Assembly: GCA_006384855.1 (NCBI GenBank) | Contig: VCJN01001552.1 | Coordinates: forward strand, 310,001 to 374,000 | Reading direction: 5' to 3' | Length of the DNA stretch: 64,000 nt | Source of the DNA: Tetraselmis striata | Taxonomy: Eukaryota > Chlorophyta > Chlorodendrophyceae > Chlorodendrales > Chlorodendraceae | In this document: in pieces, positions 43,050 through 53,559 of the stretch | Position numbering within the stretch: the stretch's first letter is position 1 | Layout: every line of letters starts with the position of its first letter | Notes under the pieces: model-generated | Database searches by the model: none | Seen by the model: the letters and a program-made list of their open reading frames with translations, nothing else | What the model was told of the DNA's origin: nothing | Program-made: the position numbers and the translations under genes

Positions 43050-43603
43050 TGCGATAGGCCACTCTGTCCTGGCCAGTGGCGGCAAGCAGCTGATGAGCAC
43101 AGGTGAGGGGAGCAGCACAGGTGGCGGGCGGAGTGGAAAGGTAGCGACAACCAGTACTGGTACAGGTACTCTGGCGGTGGTAAGGGATTACTCGTACAGG
43201 TACCTGTACCTATAGTTCCCGTAGCGTGACGATGGGTTTGGTCACACGGGGACACTACGGAGAAAAAAAGCCTGTAGGGTTTCCTTGAGAGGAACGACCT
43301 AGGAAACCCTGGTTTTCGCAGCGCCGTCAGGGTTAAGTGACGACCCTGCCGGCCCGGTACGCCAGTACCGGCCGGCGCCGGTCCGGCGGCGCCCTTTAAC
43401 CGAGTATAAAGGGCGGCCGCGGACCGGGGGCGCCTAGTTGTTGGAAGGCACCCGACTATATTGTCTTCTACGACTGGTACATTTTCGTTTCTTCTTCAAC
43501 TACAAATTTCAAATTTCTTCTGCGTTCTATAGTGTGTTTGTTCTCAGCACTCACCATGGCTCGCTCCGCGAGTCCGTCTTGGGCGTAGCTCCTTGTCTCG
43601 CTT

Positions 43604-44611
43604 GTGGTGCTGTCGCCATGCTTTCTCGTCTCTGTTTTAGCAGTAGACAAGTTTGAACTCGTTTGGAACGAGTTACTGGACTCTCGCAAAACTCTTCGTG
43701 AGCAACTCGTTACGCGCGAAAATCATCTCACTGTCCTAGGTGGTGACACTGTACCTGTAGACGGGTTAGCTGAATCTCCCCCTCTCGTCGCCGCTAGACG
43801 GGCAGTAGCTGATACTTCTGCTGCTCTACTCCGTATTGAACGTGAGGTCTCTGAGCTTAGGCAGGCGGTCGCGTCGTCGAGCGGTCCGTCCACTTCGGCT
43901 TCGGCTTCGAAACGCGTTGCGGAGGGGGACGCCGACTACGACCGCAAGGGCAAGAGGCCAGCTCAACCTACAGCTGTGGAAGCTCCGTCTCGCACTATCC
44001 ACGCACCCGAGGATGGCTGGCTAGACAAAGATTGTAAGGTTCACCGCCGCCATACCGCTGATGCTCGTATTCTTCAGCGCGACCTAGACGACGTCTTCCA
44101 GATCTATGACCTTTTGGCACCGGCGGAGGAACCTCTGCGTGACTTGGTGGAGGACGGCACCGACCTTCCTGCTTCCTCTCCAGCTTCATCTGCGGAGCTG
44201 TTCAAGACGATTACTGCGGCGCTGGCTTTGTGTACCACTGTGGCTTTTCGGATTAACAAGCGTGGCAAGAAGCTGCATGTGGAGCACGAGTACGGCGCGG
44301 AAGTCGCTAAGGAGTTCGATGCAGTGGATCCTCTCGGCGAGAAGGGCTCAGCGGACAACAAGGAGCTGAAGAAGGCGCTTGAGAAGGTCAAGGCCAAGAA
44401 ACCTTCCTCTTCTTCTTCGCGTGCGAAGCCTTCTTCCTCTTCTCGCAAGCCCGAGCCTTCTCGCCGCGGGAGCGACAACCGGAGGGAGGGCGGCCGTCGC
44501 GAGGAAAAGTCCCCTCCTGGTCGGTATATATATTCTGCTGCAGACATCACTTGCTATCGCTGCCAGAGGAAAGGACACTTCAGTAGGGACTGCCCGAGTG
44601 CTCGTCGCTGA
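43604..44611 (+). CDS. Gag-like protein with CCHC zinc knuckle
   Basis: About 320 residues: a helical N-terminal half with ELLDSRKTLREQLVTRENHL; a central part with LQRDLDDVFQIYDLLAPAEE; a Ser/Lys/Arg-rich stretch; and a C-terminal CYRCQRKGHFSRDCP knuckle (about 44552-44596). The knuckle (C-x2-C-x4-H-x4-C) binds nucleic acid in Gag proteins. Part of a fossil element. Confidence 0.75.
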   Translation: MVLSPCFLVSVLAVDKFELVWNELLDSRKTLREQLVTRENHLTVLGGDTVPVDGLAESPPLVAARRAVADTSAALLRIEREVSELRQAVASSSGPSTSASASKRVAEGDADYDRKGKRPAQPTAVEAPSRTIHAPEDGWLDKDCKVHRRHTADARILQRDLDDVFQIYDLLAPAEEPLRDLVEDGTDLPASSPASSAELFKTITAALALCTTVAFRINKRGKKLHVEHEYGAEVAKEFDAVDPLGEKGSADNKELKKALEKVKAKKPSSSSSRAKPSSSSRKPEPSRRGSDNRREGGRREEKSPPGRYIYSAADITCYRCQRKGHFSRDCPSARR

Positions 44612-45066
44612 AGCCGTGGAGTCTGCAAACCTCCTGGCCTAGCCAGTGATGGTGTTCGTGTAGCTGCAGTTAAGCCTCCGGAGAGCTGTTAGCCCTCCTC
44701 CGGGAGCTGAGCTCGGGCTCGTGTCATGGCAGCTCTGATCTCCTCAGGGAGAGTCACCTGTTAGGTAGCGTATCTCCGAAAGATTCCTCGTATGTAATGT
44801 ATATGATGTCCCCTGCGACTCTGTGCTGCCCCTGGCAGCTGCCTCCGCAACTTTCCTTAAGTTGGCCGGCGATGCATTCGTGTTAAGATCAGCACACCCT
44901 GTGTGACGATTCATATCTCCCGTTGTGTCGGAGCGATATTTAATTTGAAAATACTGTTATTTTCAGTTTCAGACGATTTTGAGTTCATACTCATTGTTTG
45001 ATTCATGCAGCAGTCATCCAAGCGGCTTGCTGACCACTATGATGCTGTCTGTGGCGTTGGCATTTT

Positions 45067-46200
45067 GTGACAGTTTTATCGTCAGCTATTTTTGAGCTCC
45101 CTCATGAGCCGGCTCTGGACGTCAATTCTCCTGTGGAATCGATGCGATGGGATGCTCTTCAGCTCGACATCCAGTCCCTGCTGCATGGCCACCGTAAGCG
45201 CCACAAAGTCAAGTTCTTGGCCAGCTGTACTGGGAAATTGATTTCCATGGGGCTGGCGTTGGGCCCAGTGTCTCGCCTCTTTTCCAGAGGTCTGTATGCC
45301 AACATTGCGCAAGCAGAACGGTGGGGTCACCACGTTGCCCTCTCTGAGGAATCCCGTGAGGAGCTACGGTTCTGGGCACAAGTGTCTAGGCAGCAGTTTA
45401 CTGGGCGCATCGTCCCTGACTTGGACAGCAAACTGTCCGTTTTTCTGGAGTGTGATGCCTCAGGCATCGGCTGGGGCGGTTTGGCCAGACCGACCGATGG
45501 CAGCTCAGACCCCGTCGCGAAAGCTCACGGCTTCTTCCTTCCGTGGGAACGCGTAGAGTCCTCGACACACCGTGAGACTCGTGGTTTGCTCTTCGTTTTG
45601 AAGTCCCTGTCACACCTGATTGCAGGCAGACGAGTGCAGGTCCAGGTAGATAATAAGAGTATGCTACCAGTCTGCCGGCACGGCTCTCGTTCGAGCCTGT
45701 CGCTGAGCTCTGTGGCTCAACAAGTCTACCTCCTGTGTCTCTCCTTGGAAGCGTCACTCTCTATTGTGTGGGCGTCCCGAGATGAGAATCCGGACTCCGA
45801 CGAGATTTCTAAGATGCTCGACAAAGATGACTGGCAACTGCTGCCCAAGTTTTTCCGGCACCTCAGCTTGAAGTGGGGCATTCACCATATCGACCTTTTC
45901 GCATCCGATCTGAACCATCAAGTACCGAGATTCTACTCACGTTTCTGGTGCCCTGGATGCGAGGGCGTCGATGCTTTCAGCGACTTCTGGGGCGGTTGTG
46001 TGAATAACTGGATTAATGCTCCTTTTAGCTGCATTGGCCGGGTTATGCGCAAGCTGAAAGCTGACCACGCGGTCGCTACAGTTATAGTACCCCTATGGCC
46101 TAGTCAGTCCTGGTGGACTTTAGTAGCTCCTGACGGTAGACACCTGGCTGACTGTGTGGTCGATTGGGGCATGCTCGACAGCGGCGAGGAGCTATTCAGT
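45067..46200 (+). CDS. RNase H-like region of the zinc-knuckle YR element
   Basis: Starts in what looks like an RT thumb/connection segment (FLASCTGKLISMGLALGPVS), then RNase H-like phrases FLECDASGIGWGGLARP, STHRETRGLLFVLKSL and VQVDNKSML. A domain with IHHIDLFASDLNHQVPRFYS and VIVPLWPSQSWW follows, as after RNase H in DIRS-order elements. Fossil. Confidence 0.6.
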
Positions 46201-46379
46201 TCTGGCGAGGGCAGTGGTAACAACCGCCCGAGCTGCTCCAGTAACTGGCGCGTCCTTGCCCTGCGTATCGACTGCCGGCCCGGCGCGCGGCGCACCCCAG
46301 CGCACCACCGCTGCCTCCACCCGGAGTGGTGTGACAGTCACGGCTCATGAGTCAGCCATCACCCGTGGGTGTACCTCCA

Positions 46380-47506
46380 CCTGGCCGAGTAACCCGGTGG
46401 CTCCCGCCGATGTCGCCGGCACATCCTTGTTTAATGCTTTGATCTCTTCAGCTCCACAGCAGTGGGCTGTTGGCTTAAATCGTGGCTATGCCTACATATG
46501 GAATCGCTTCGTGATGTTCTGCGAGGATCAAACACCCCCCATGTGCCCAGTGCCAGCAGCCCCGATTGTGGTGGCTATGTTTTTACAAGCTCGGTTGGAC
46601 GCCCGCTCAACCAACAGCTATTCAGTGATCAGGTCTGCGTATGCGGCTATATCACAGATGCACGGGCTGAATATGCATCCCAGTCCTACCCTGTCCCCGT
46701 GTTGCGCCTCTGTCCGGGCGGCAGCCAAGCGCACCCTGGGGCTCGCCGTGAAGAACTCCAAGGAACCCTTCGCATGGTCGGACATCGCGAAGCTGGTCCG
46801 CCTTCGCTGCAAGGACGACTCAGGTATTTGTTCCTGGATAGTGGCAGTCGCCGCAGCCGTCAGTTTTGCCGGCTTCTGCCGCTACAACGACCTCCGGGTC
46901 CTGCGGTGGGAGGACGTCTCCTTCCTCCCGACTTACCTAGAATTCCGCTTCGTGAAGCGCAAGAACGACCAGCACCGCCTGAGTGGCAAGGTGCGAGTCG
47001 CGAAGATGCACGGCGCCGTGGTGTGCGTCTATGGACTCCTGCGCCGGTACCAGGCCGTCATGATCCGCTGGGCTACATCCACCATGCCAGTGTTCCCGGG
47101 GTTCAGCGGCGCAGCCCTACGGCACAAGGGCGAACTAGGGATAGTTCCTTTCTCCTCCCCTATTGAGTACCCCACGTTCAGACGCTACCTTGCGCGGTGG
47201 TTGGGTCCGCTACTCACTCCTGCGATGACTGAGTCCGTTTTTCTGACCCGGTTCGGCACCCAATCCAGCCGAAGTGGCGGCGCTTCCGCCGCCGCTAACG
47301 CGGACATCCCATTCGCAACATGGGGCCAGCATGGTGGCTGGAAGTCAACTTCTGCTCAGCTCCGCTATATGGGGCTGGATGAGGAACACGTTCTGTCCGT
47401 GTCGCGTGCGATCCTGTCTCTTGCCGAAGAGGACGAGCTGGACGATAGCGACGGTGACGGTTCACCATCCGACACTGACTCGGATCCCTCCCGGGGCGCA
47501 ACTTAG
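46380..47506 (+). CDS. Tyrosine recombinase of the zinc-knuckle YR element
   Basis: The core-binding domain has RGYAYIWNRFVMFCE and NSYSVIRSAYAAISQMH. The catalytic part has AAVSFAGFCRYNDLRVLRWE (first Arg), RKNDQHRLSGKVRVAKM, TQSSRSGGASAAANADI (H-x-x-R region variant) and GGWKSTSAQLRYMG with the nucleophile candidate Tyr. It ends in an acidic Asp/Ser tail. Fossil element. Confidence 0.7.
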
Positions 47507-48502
47507 GTCCCGTTCTAGTGGCATTTTTTTGGGTACCGTACCGGTAATGCCCCATTCCTACATATGTACCTGACTGAATGTAATCCACTATGTGATTTGC
47601 CTTACTTATGTCCGTGTACGGGCCCCGCCAGACCGGATACTGTTCTTTCATCTGTTGGATCTTTCGGTCCCAGCCGACCCCGTACATTTTGATGCAAAAT
47701 CTACGCTGTCTAGCTGCGAAAACTGTAGGGTTTCCTTGAGAGGAACGACCTAGGAAACCCTGGTTTTCGCAGCGCCGTCAGGGTTAAGTGACGACCCTGC
47801 CGGCCCGGTACGTCAGTACCGGCCGGCGCCGGTCCGGCGGCGCCCTTTAACCGAGTATAAAGGGCGGCCGCGGACCGGGGGCGCCTTCAGTTGTTGGAAG
47901 GCACCCGACTATATTGTCTCCCACCCACCCGCCCGGAGACAACTATTCGCTTGTGTAGTACGTTTCCGGATGCTGCTCGATTTAGATTAGGGATAGTCTG
48001 GTTAGTTGTGAAAGCACCTGAGGTGGGGAGTGAATATCATTTTGATATACGTCATCCCACAGGGATGTTGCGTGTCCGATAAGCCCAGGTGTGGCAGCAA
48101 TTAGTCAGGCTTTCCCATCATCTTAGCCGTGATGAGAGGCCGAGAGCAGCATAGCGGAATGTACTGTCCTGATGGGCCACGTGATCGATGGTGGCATGTA
48201 ATTTACAAACACCGGCGGGGGCTCGGGACGCGCGGCGCCTTTCCGGACACCATCCGGTCTGGCGGCCCCGTACCAGTCGTGGATCTTTCGGTCCCAGCCG
48301 ACCCCGTACATTTTGATGCAACATCTACGTTGTCTAGCTGCTAAAACTACGGAGTAGAGTAGGCGAAGGCAAATTACTAGCGACTACTTTTGGTATGGGC
48401 GGCAGGCAGGGGGCGGATTACTCGTGGCGTGATGCTGGCTGGATGCTCGAGGGGGTCATCAATTCACCGGACTGCCGGAGTGCAGACCAGGGTTGCCCTG
48501 AA

Positions 48503-48539
48503 CCCCCCCCCCCCCCCCCCCCCCCCCCCGCCAGAGGTG
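48503..48539 (+). repeat. Poly(C) tract, 37 bp
   Basis: The longest C run in the window, just inside the left end of the hAT element. Confidence 0.9.
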
Positions 48540-48818
48540 GTCAGTTCAGCCTGAACTGAATCCGGGCACTCAGGCTGAATTCAGCTAAAGGGTCTTCAGG
48601 CTGAATTCAGACCTGAATTCAGCCTGAGGACACTTCAGTTCAGGTATTCAGGTATTTAGGCTGAACACCGCGCCTGAAACCCCCTCAAGGCACTATATAT
48701 ACTGTATGTGGTGTGGGCATAGCAGCGTCACTATTACTGAGTCACTAAATAACACCTAGCGGCAAGTATGACAACACATGGACCTCCGAACTTGCATATG
48801 GAGTGATATATGTGATAC

Positions 48819-48819
<1 letters not shown>

Positions 48820-48875
<56 letters not shown>
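48820..48875. repeat. (AT)n(GT)n microsatellite
   Basis: About 10 AT then 22 GT units within the hAT element. Confidence 0.9.
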
Positions 48876-48879
<4 letters not shown>

Positions 48880-49129
48880 CATGTGCTCATGCCGTTCCGC
48901 TGAGCAAGAGGTGGTCGGCGGGCCGGCGGGCCTTTGCGCCCCCTTACCCCCGCCCACCCTCCCCCCAAGAGAAAGTGGCCAATAAATTACTCAGTGCTTG
49001 AAAAGAAATTGTTACATAACTTTGATGAAAAACCCCGACCTCCCGCCTTTCCATGCTACAAGTGTCTTGATGACTTCCTTGCGATTCGGTGGCCTTGATA
49101 TCCGGCTTGACAGAGAGCCTGTAACACTC

Positions 49130-49360
49130 CTAGCCAAAGTTGTACGAGAGAGCAGCGTCCACCTGTGCAACCAGATCTACATTATTCTTGTGTATGAATA
49201 CTTCAGTGGCCATATTCCCCACACCCATCTTATTCCGCAGGCTCTGCGTGACCAGGCCAGCGAGAGAGAGCACACGCTCACACTCTATCTGACTAGCATG
49301 GGTTGCAAGCAACATACGTGTCAATTCTAATTCCGCGTTTGCAGGGGTGGGACAGCACAT
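49130..49360 (-). pseudogene. hAT transposase C-terminal dimerisation domain
   Basis: Minus-strand frame with TRMLLATHASQIECERVLSL followed by AGLVTQSLRNKMGVGNMA, the conserved C-terminal helix bundle used for dimerisation. Other transposase parts are scattered upstream on the minus strand (49655-49799, KGWHALVLACREMRVKAV) with gaps, so the gene is not functional as it stands. Confidence 0.7.
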
Positions 49361-50767
49361 CCTCCATGGCCGCTGCCACAGACCATTCCGCGTGGGTGGG
49401 CTGCCGCTCTCGCAAGTTTGTGGTGGCGGTCTGCGGCATTGTGCCGTACAGGTGGTGATCCACCACAGCACGTGTCGTGATAAGGCTCCTCAGCATGCTC
49501 CATGTCTAACGTGCACATGCAAGCAATACACATGTCAGTCGTATGGTGTATTGCAGCACGACATGGCATGCACATCAGCTCAGGAGTAATACAAAACAGC
49601 ACGGCGTGTTGTGTAAACTTACGCTGGTGAAGCGTGTCTTCACTAGTGTGATGAACTTGACAGCCTTCACCCGCATCTCACGGCATGCGAGGACCAGCGC
49701 GTGCCAGCCCTTGGAGGACTTCTTGGTCGAGGTGATGCAAGATTTAAGCTTATTCTGAATCTTACTCAAGGTGAAACTCTGCACGTACACATCCAACACA
49801 CATATGGCAGTCCGTAGATAGTGGAGCTGGGCATGTCGGCTGCTTGCTCATCGTCACCGTCAAGTTCTATCGGTGGTTCAACGATGGCACTGTCGGGCCG
49901 GGGCAAAGCGGACTGCGACGAGTCGCCGACGTTACGGCGGTTCGTATGGCGGGATGGGCCAGGGCGCGAGCCTAGTGGCGGCGGCGGCATGCTCTCTTCG
50001 TGGCCGGCGGCATGCATGTCGACTTCGGCCTCCGCAGCGCCGGCGTAAGGTTCGGCGGCCTCCAAGGCAACCTGCGCGGCTTCCATAATCAGCTTGAAGG
50101 GGGGGGGGGGGGGGGGACTGGGCGTAGGGTTGAGACTTGATACTTGAGAGTGGAGAGTGTCGTGCTGTGACCGCGCGCCATTTGGTGATGCTATATTCCG
50201 TATTCCTTGGCGGCGGGCGAAAGCCTGCGTTGCCGCCCCACCAAGGAATACAGCAAGTGCATGATGACGCATTGCAGAAACTGAAAACACCGTTTAACAC
50301 TGCGCAATATACTATTGGCGCACCATCATGTACTATATGCCGTATATGTGGGCATGGTACGGATGCGGCCATGTGCGACACATGGGGCGATTATTATAGT
50401 ACAATTTCTCTGCGGATTCGGACATATTAGAGCGAATGGATTCTACCGCTAGCCGCTACACTCAAAACTCGTACATTTAGAGGGACTTCAGGTAGGGGGT
50501 ATTCAGGCCATTTTCGCTAGGTATTCAGCCTGAACTGAATTCAGCTGAAGTCGGGACTTCAGCCTGAAGGGGCCTGAACTGAAGCCCCTTCAGGGCGACG
50601 GCCGTCTGCAGACGTGCAGACGGCCGTCTGATGCGTCCGCCCGTGCTCATTTCGCACCCTCTTTTGGTGTTGTTTCCACCGCGCAGTTGTTGTAGTGGAC
50701 GTTTGCTATTGCCTTTATTTCGGGTGGTTTCCTGATCGCCTCTTATTGCAGCTAGCTCATGTTTCGT

Positions 50768-51411
50768 TTTTAAGTACTTCACTGAATTAGTAAGACGACG
50801 GACCGAGTTGTGCGGTTCAACGACTACCGCCTGGAAAATATAGCACAATAGCCGGTCATCCGCTCTATCTAGAATCTTCCAGGACGGGACAGTGAGCAGC
50901 GGACTTGCGACCGCACCAGCTCCCGACTTGTTCCCCTGCCTACCTGCAGCTACTACTTAGCCAACTGTCTAGACCATAGCGCTCATCCCTTTTGTTGTTG
51001 CGCTTCACGCACCAGCAATCGCGGGCACAATCGCCGCACCTGTGCCGCGAGGGGAAGCGATCCTTGTCGACTATTTCCGCCTGCGCTAGCTTGACGCCAT
51101 GCGCACGGCATTGTCAGGGCTCAGTATGCCGGACAAATCCGGTGACGCCCCTAGTGGCCTAGCCGAAGACCGCATCGCATCGCTGGAGGCCGGTTTCGCG
51201 GGGCTTACGGAGCTTCTGGAAGCCCTACGGAGTGACCTTCAGCGGCTTAGTGGTTATACTCCTGCCGAGCCCCGCGCGCCCGCTAGTAGCGTTGCCGCGG
51301 CGAGCTCCAAGCACGACGCACCGGCTCGCGCAGAGCAGGTTTCCGTGCCCCACCCCCACCGCGGTGGCCCTAGTGGTGCTGCTCCTTCCCTAGTCTAGGA
51401 GGAGTGGGCTG
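50768..51411 (+). mobile_element. 5' fragment of the PAT/Ngaro-like YR element
   Basis: Carries the A1 repeat and the start of the Gag-like frame (51099-51398) of the element at 30397-35562, with moderate divergence. It is a truncated, broken fossil without RT or recombinase parts. Confidence 0.8.
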
Positions 51412-51900
51412 ATGGGCTCATCTATTATATAACTCACCGGACTCACCAGTCACCAAGATACAAGTTCGGCAATTTGAACAGAAAAGAACATAATCGAATA
51501 TAAAATGTGCTGCTCATTTGGCTTACGGCTTGACTTTTAAAAAATTAGCAACTAAAAGAAAAGTGCCAGATACATCTTGATTATTATTGTTATTAGTGAA
51601 GCATATTTTCGAAAAAGCTATCCTATACGAAACGTCTCACGGATTACCGCCGATCTGTTTAGGTTATGGCACATCGCCCCCTCGTACCCTTCGCGCTGTC
51701 TCCGCGGCAGGTCGCGACTTTCCATATCTAAAAATATAACGAGAATATCCTTACCCACCACTGACCCCCGGCTTCTGGCTGTGGCGTGGCCGGTGGGGGT
51801 TCAGCACCGTGGGGCGTCCGCCGGTCCCCCCCAGCCCCTCTGCTAGGGCGTCTGCCGTGTGAGTCGCGGTTCCGGCGGGGGCGGTGGTGGGGGTGGGCTC
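51412..51900. other. No gene recognised
   Basis: AT-rich stretch to about 51750 between the truncated YR element and the LINE. No conserved ORF. Confidence 0.4.
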
Positions 51901-53550
51901 GCGGCGCTCTAGTGGCGCGGATGCAGTCGTCGACGCCCGGTGGAGGCGTTGACTGGCAGTTCATGTGTTGCGATGGCGGCGGCGGACGCACCTACAGCAC
52001 CTACCGCAGCAGCCCGGCCCCATGTGAACGCACGTCAATCACGGGATGGAGTCCGACGTCCCAGCGGTAGCTGCCATGCACCTTGCCTACACTGCGAAAT
52101 TCGATCCCTCCGTGTATGTGCGGTGCGCCCCCCCAGCCGGCTGCCAGCGCTTGGGCCACCGCGTGTTCCATGTCACGCGAGCGGCGGCCCGTGCGGCCAC
52201 CTCCGCGTTCTGCAGCCCCCCCCCCCCCCCCCCCCCCTCCCACCTCCCACGGCTCTGCCCCCGGTGTGGCTCTCCCGGCGTCAGCAAGTGGTGTGCGGGC
52301 GCTGCAGCGCCAGCACGCGCCGGCTGCTGCCTCAGCCGCCCATGATGCCGCCCTCGCTGCCACCGCTCGGTGGTGCGCTACCCGCGACGTCTACCGCATG
52401 ATGCCCCGTACGCCGCTGCGGGGTACGGCTGTCGGCGTCTATCCCGCGGCTCGGCATGTCCTCTTCACCCTGCTAGACCGTACGGTGGCCTATGCTGACC
52501 GCTTCCCTCCTACCGACAACCGGTCGTGCGGGGCCGAAGGCGCTGTTTGCGTATTTGCGGGGCTGCTACTGCGACTCTACCCATCCAACAGCCCCGCAAT
52601 TGTGCGGAAAATGGCGGAGCGGCGAGTGCGGCTGTGGGAGGCGGGGGATGCTGTGCGCGTTGGCTTCTCGGTGTGCGGGATGCAGCAATTGTGGCGCGAG
52701 TCTCGGGATGGCAGCGAGTTGCACAATTACCATATGGAGGCGGAAGCGCCGGCGGTCTGCGAGGGCGCGGGCGGCTTCTGCAGAGGCTGCGGAGGGGGTC
52801 GCCGATGCTGCGGCGGATGGGGTGCCGCCGGCGGTGGTAGATGCTCACCGCCGGGCGGCGAAACTGACCTATGTGCAGGAGATGCGCCGCGCTCGCTAGG
52901 CGCTGGATACCGCCGACCTCGGTATGGTGTCCGACGCCGCTGCGGCGCTCCCCGTCCTGGAAGGCCTCCATCCAGCCACCTCCTGCCCCCACCGACCCGG
53001 AGTACTCCTCCCCCGAGGGACCGCCGGACTTGCGGCGGGCGCCGCCGTCATGGGGTGGCAATGCGGATATGAGGTTCGGCGGTGGGGGGAGGACCAGAGG
53101 CGGTTCTGCGCCGTGCTCCCCGCCTTTCCGCTGGGCATGTCGACTGGTGGCGATGGGAGCACATCATGGACCTAGACGTACCTTCGTGGCGCCTGTGGGT
53201 GAAGCGCTGCCTAGAGGGGCGGTGCCACTCGCGCACTGCGGCTTTCTTGGCGAGTGGCACCGTCTTCGCGCTCCACAAGGACGACCCCGCCGCGCGGGAG
53301 GAGCGGGCGAAGACCGGCGAGCTGCTGCGAGTACGCCCGCTTCGCGTCGGCTCCGTGCTGGTGCGCCTGGCCTCCGCCCACGCTCAGGTGCAGGTGGGTG
53401 CGGATACGCGGGAGGCCATGGGCCCTGTAGTGCAACGCAGCTTTCAGTCGGGAGCTGGCGGTGAGACGGCGTATATGAGCATGCGGATGGCGCCGCAGCT
53501 TTTCGGCGGGCGTGGTACTGGTGGGAAAGGGCTACTATGGGATACTCTTG
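51900..53550 (+). pseudogene. LINE 5' part, interrupted by a YR element
   Basis: Plus-strand frames show WRWEHIMDLDVPSW, ALHKDDP, then VRPLRVGSVLVRLASAHAQ (about 53345), the pre-palm and finger region of LINE reverse transcriptases. A 22-bp C tract (52216-52237) lies in the N-terminal part, after a Cys/His-rich stretch. The palm is split at about 53555 by the YR element and resumes at 57040. Several frame changes show the LINE is dead. Confidence 0.6.
52216..52237 (+). repeat. Poly(C) tract, 22 bp
   Basis: Within the LINE N-terminal region, on its sense strand. Confidence 0.9.
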
Positions 53551-53559
53551 GATATGTTC

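Larger units (their letters stand above)
43272..48348 (+). mobile_element. YR element with zinc-knuckle Gag and split direct repeats
   Basis: A fossil of about 5.1 kb. A1 (43272 to about 43466) recurs as A2 (47723 to about 47919). B1 (47656-47722) recurs at the end of B2 (48280-48348), with the phrase CCGACCCCGTACATTTTGATG. Parts recognised: Gag-like protein with a CCHC knuckle, a thumb/RNase H-like region, and a tyrosine recombinase. An RT palm is not recognised, so the copy is broken or non-autonomous. ACTACGGAG occurs just outside both ends (43253-43261 and 48347-48355). The A repeats are very similar, so it is probably not old. Confidence 0.8.
48488..50613 (-). mobile_element. hAT-type DNA transposon, decayed
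   Basis: The left end CAGGGTTGCCCTGAA and right end TTCAGGGCGACGGCC are related in inverse. GTGCAGAC lies on both sides (48480-48487 and 50614-50621), fitting the 8-bp duplication of hAT elements, although a second TGCAGAC at 50607-50613 makes the right border ambiguous. Subterminal regions are full of CCTGAATTCAG-like motifs on both strands. The minus-strand gene keeps LVKTRFTS (about 49640) and the hAT dimerisation signature (QIECERVLSLAGLVTQSLRN, about 49250). No BED zinc finger or full catalytic core was recognised. Confidence 0.65.

Noticed and set aside
43047-43118. Upstream non-ATG start for the mTERF gene
   Set aside because: The first in-frame ATG at 43049 gives a normal transit peptide; the upstream extension starts with GTG.
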